From Nemertoderma westbladi (lineage: Eukaryota; Xenacoelomorpha; Nemertodermatida; Nemertodermatidae): a stretch of DNA of 64,000 nt. Positions 61,150-64,000 of the stretch are shown piece after piece. Where the stretch lies: contig JAUCBJ010007408.1 in assembly GCA_032718475.1 (NCBI GenBank), positions 1 to 64,000 on the forward strand, written 5' to 3'. Position 1 is the first letter of the stretch. Each line of letters starts with the position of its first letter. The position numbers and the translations under genes were made by a program. The notes under the pieces were generated by a model. It made no database searches, was not told the origin of the DNA, and saw only the letters and a list, made by a program, of their open reading frames with translations.

Positions 61150-62772
61150 CTATAAAATATAAAAAATCACAGTTTCTAAAATATAAAAATACTCTAAACA
61201 GTTAGTCCTTCTTACGTGAACGGCGTTTACGCAGTTTTTTGAGGCTAGCAAGAGTCCTTTTCTCTTTGGGGCGAGCCACTTTACTAGGAGGGCTATAACT
61301 CCTGGGTGAAGGGTGCAATACAATTGCATCGGAAGGTTTAGAATGACGGTTGGTGTATCCGCCGGTCGCGGTTTTCGGTTGATCGGTATCAACCTCAGTG
61401 GAACGAGGTCAAACAACCTTCAGAGCACGTTTCAAGACAGCAACTCTTACTGGTCCCTGACGATTCGTCTGCACAAGAGCGGTAGGTGGACCGTGTGTAG
61501 TGAGAAATTTCCTCGGTTTGATGGTTCTTTCCGACTCGCGTTCTCGGGCCCTGTCGAAATCGATATGCTTCTCCTCGAGCTGATTTTCCTCCGCTTGTCA
61601 TTGGAAGCATTCATCTAAAACTCGTTTAGAGTGTAGGGTCGTCCAAGTTCGATATCTTCTTAGAGATTCTGGATTTCCCGATCGAACTGAGATAAAGCCA
61701 ACTCGTTCACCGCCTGGACTTGCTGCTGCAACTCACGTTCCTCCATACAATCGTAGGTTCCTTTTCCGATCTTTTGACGAATAGTGTCCAACGCGTTTCG
61801 TACAACTCTCTCCTCCACCTCGCTGACAGGTTGTATCGGGTTAGATCGGGACGATTATACGGGTTAAACAGGGACGATTATACGGTTGAATGGCGATATT
61901 AGGTGTCCGCGTCCCAATCCGGCTAGGTAAGATGGGCGAATATCTAGGGAGCCCACAACCGGAGTGCCACCGACTAATTGTTCGGGTAACACCAGATCTT
62001 TGAACAGTGAGTAAGCTTGGGAGGATCCGTGATACTATTAGGATCAAGAGTCTGAGGTCCCACCAGGGAATGAGGAGGTCTGACCGAGTATTCCGGAACT
62101 CTGATCATGGGTTTATTTAAGGATCATTTGAGTTGAGCGAGCGTAGGTGATACATCGAACAAGTTTCGCTCGAAACTCCCGTAAATATAGCGAGTAAAAC
62201 TGTGTTTAGCGCAATGTCTCCGCGGATGTTTGTCTTTCCGTTTGTTGGTTGGGTCTAGGGCATTCATCGTAATAATACCAAAGACGCACGTCTTGTAGGG
62301 GAAACGCTGGTGATCTTTCTCCAGTTTTACAACGTCTCTCTCAAAAATTCCAAATATACGTTGAAGTCACTGCGTTTATCCGGTTCTTTAACGTCTTCTC
62401 TTTCGAGTTGGTTTCGAATAGAATTTTCGTGTTCGATTCTCAGTTTATTGTTCCGACTCCACTGGGTATGATATTTAAATAGGATCATTTCCCTTTCGGT
62501 GTCCACATCGTCCATATTGTGTAAATCGATAGGATGGCCAGTAGTTAAGAAGTCCATTACGTACCATTACGATGCGTATAGCGAGCGGTGAATTTTCTAT
62601 AGTCCAATTCACACGTGAGTTGTTCCTTTGACATTGGCGGTTCGATATAACGGCCATCGTCCTCTGTAGTGGGTGGACTAGCGTCGCCGTGTATTAAACT
62701 ATCAACAAACGCTTGCAATGGTAGGGTATATCGCTCCCTGATACCAAGATCATCTTCTATCAACTCAGTCAT
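61150..62772 (-). pseudogene. possible decayed retroelement Gag remnant
   Basis: Minus-strand pieces (62772-62557, 62557-62327, and 61750-61600 with stops) have acidic and Gln/Glu-rich composition (EERELQQQVQAVNELALSQFDREIQ) like the N-terminal Gag region of element 3. No domain is recognised. The assignment rests on composition and setting only. Confidence 0.25.
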
Positions 62773-64000
62773 AGCTGCTATATGAGTTTATCGATATTAT
62801 AATTAATTATAATTTAGGCTAGCAGTCGTTGCTGCCTCCCCCTCAATGCCCCCGGACAGCGCAAGCTCCTCAGCGCTGATGTACTGTCGCCGCTGTGTCT
62901 ATCGCCAACATAGTAGCTACACAACGACAACAACAACCAGCACGAGTCACTCCACTGTCCGTCCCAAGGGCTTAGATTTACTTCAGGTTCTTACTGCGGA
63001 GGTAGGGCTACTTTCACAACTGCGACTCGCTACTGTAAACACACTTTAGTAGTAACATTCACCTATAGACGCACAAATTCCACACAACTGTCACAAATTG
63101 TACACATTCGGGCCATTTGTCCATTAGTCAAATGCCTTCCAGAATGCCACGTTATTATTATGTATCCCTGGACACTAGCAGTGCGCTATTTATTCCGTAT
63201 GCCATTCAATGGGGCAAGCTTTATATTGTTCTTTTAACTCACTTCTAATTCTAGCGTGGTTGTTGCCATGGTGACATTATGGAAAGCTAGCAGTAGAATT
63301 AGGGTAATTCTCATGCATACAGATCTGGGATGCTATTTAATAGTAATTCTTTAATTGTCAATATTCCCCCTTATACATGATTTTATGAATTTTATCGGCT
63401 ATTGACTATATATTGGAGATTCTCTCACGCTAATATACTTAATAGGGTGAATCTCCGCTCCCATGATCTATTAATTAATGGAATTTAGGGAATGTTATAA
63501 ATTGTATAAAATGACAATTTATCAAATTCATGAGAGGATATGAATTTAAATTTATTCCCATAAATTTTATTATTTAATAATAAAATAGACACAATTTTAT
63601 TCCAGAACATGTCTGGGGACTGGGATCCTTGATTCTAGGAAATTTGTCCTTTTAAGAGTATCGGTAAGTGCTACGATATCTTAATCGACTAGAATTTTTA
63701 AAGGATCTAAATTTTAACAGATTTTGATTTATAGATTTTCTTGGTTTACAAACTCCTTAGAGTTTATTTGTATGTATTCACTCTATTATAACATTTGCTT
63801 TAATAGATTTTTTATAAATATTAACTATGTAATATTTAGTAATATTTAAGATGGGCACTGATTTATTCCAGAACATGTCTGGGGACGTTAACCATTGATT
63901 CTAGAATTTTGTCTTTCAAGTATATCGGTGGGTGCCGCGATATCTTAATCGACTAGAATTACAGATGGTCAAAGGGTTTAACAGATTTATTTTGCGTTGT
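62773..64000. other. gene-free right end with 266-bp tandem repeat
   Basis: TCCAGAACATGTCTGGGGAC occurs at 63601 and 63867, followed in both by GATTCTAG, TATCGGT and GATATCTTAATCGACTAGAA. The second unit is cut by the window end. No gene was found. Confidence 0.6.

Overview
The window is animal nuclear DNA, most likely from an aquatic invertebrate (inferred). It holds one recognisable host gene, an intronless small nuclear ribonucleoprotein F (SNRPF) copy at 1712-1975 on the minus strand. Almost everything else is mobile DNA, often nested. No rRNA, CRISPR array or bacterial operon was seen. The species cannot be named from the sequence.

Layout. 1-222: 3' end of a non-LTR (LINE) ORF. 374-663: tRNA-derived SINE. 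1712-1975: SNRPF. 2504-3560: 5'-truncated retrotransposon fragment between 15-bp direct repeats. 5769-19723: full-length BEL/Pao LTR retrotransposon on the minus strand (element 1), with two LTRs (592 and 576 bp) and a perfect 5-bp target duplication TACAG. 20337-40016: a 19.7-kb Polinton/Maverick-type (adintovirus-like) virus-transposon with 127-bp terminal inverted repeats. About 40.1-51.8 kb: a second, badly decayed BEL/Pao-type element on the minus strand (element 3). 51.8-54.2 kb: tandem repeats and hairpins. 54200-54477: second SINE copy. 54751-59301: a short plus-strand relative of element 1 (element 2) that has lost pol and carries a LINE piece. 59.3-64 kb: mostly non-coding, with possible retroelement remnants and a 266-bp tandem repeat.

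The Polinton has two convergent gene blocks. The rightward block (21.0-29.3 kb) encodes a 148-aa unknown, a RING-like protein, an A32/FtsK-type packaging ATPase, small basic/hydrophobic virion-like proteins, a DDE integrase with a chromodomain-like tail, two related structural-type proteins, a basic pVI/pX-like protein, a major-capsid-type protein whose start position reads ATA, and a conserved 224-aa protein. The leftward block (39.0-33.2 kb) encodes a 362-aa unknown, a protein-primed family B DNA polymerase broken by two frameshifts, and a 172-aa protein with both half-repeats of TATA-binding protein (TBP). The 3.9-kb spacer between the blocks is a ~0.4-kb tandem repeat array carrying a 2087-bp non-autonomous DNA transposon.

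The two most unusual observations are (i) the TBP-like protein overlapping the 3' end of the Polinton polymerase, and (ii) a third ORF, downstream of pol in two divergent BEL/Pao elements, that joins a DEDD-type 3'-5' exonuclease-like domain to a set of CCHC zinc knuckles. In element 1 the gag-pol reading frames are separated mainly at G-runs of 17-18 bases, and most internal stops look like CGA-to-TGA changes.
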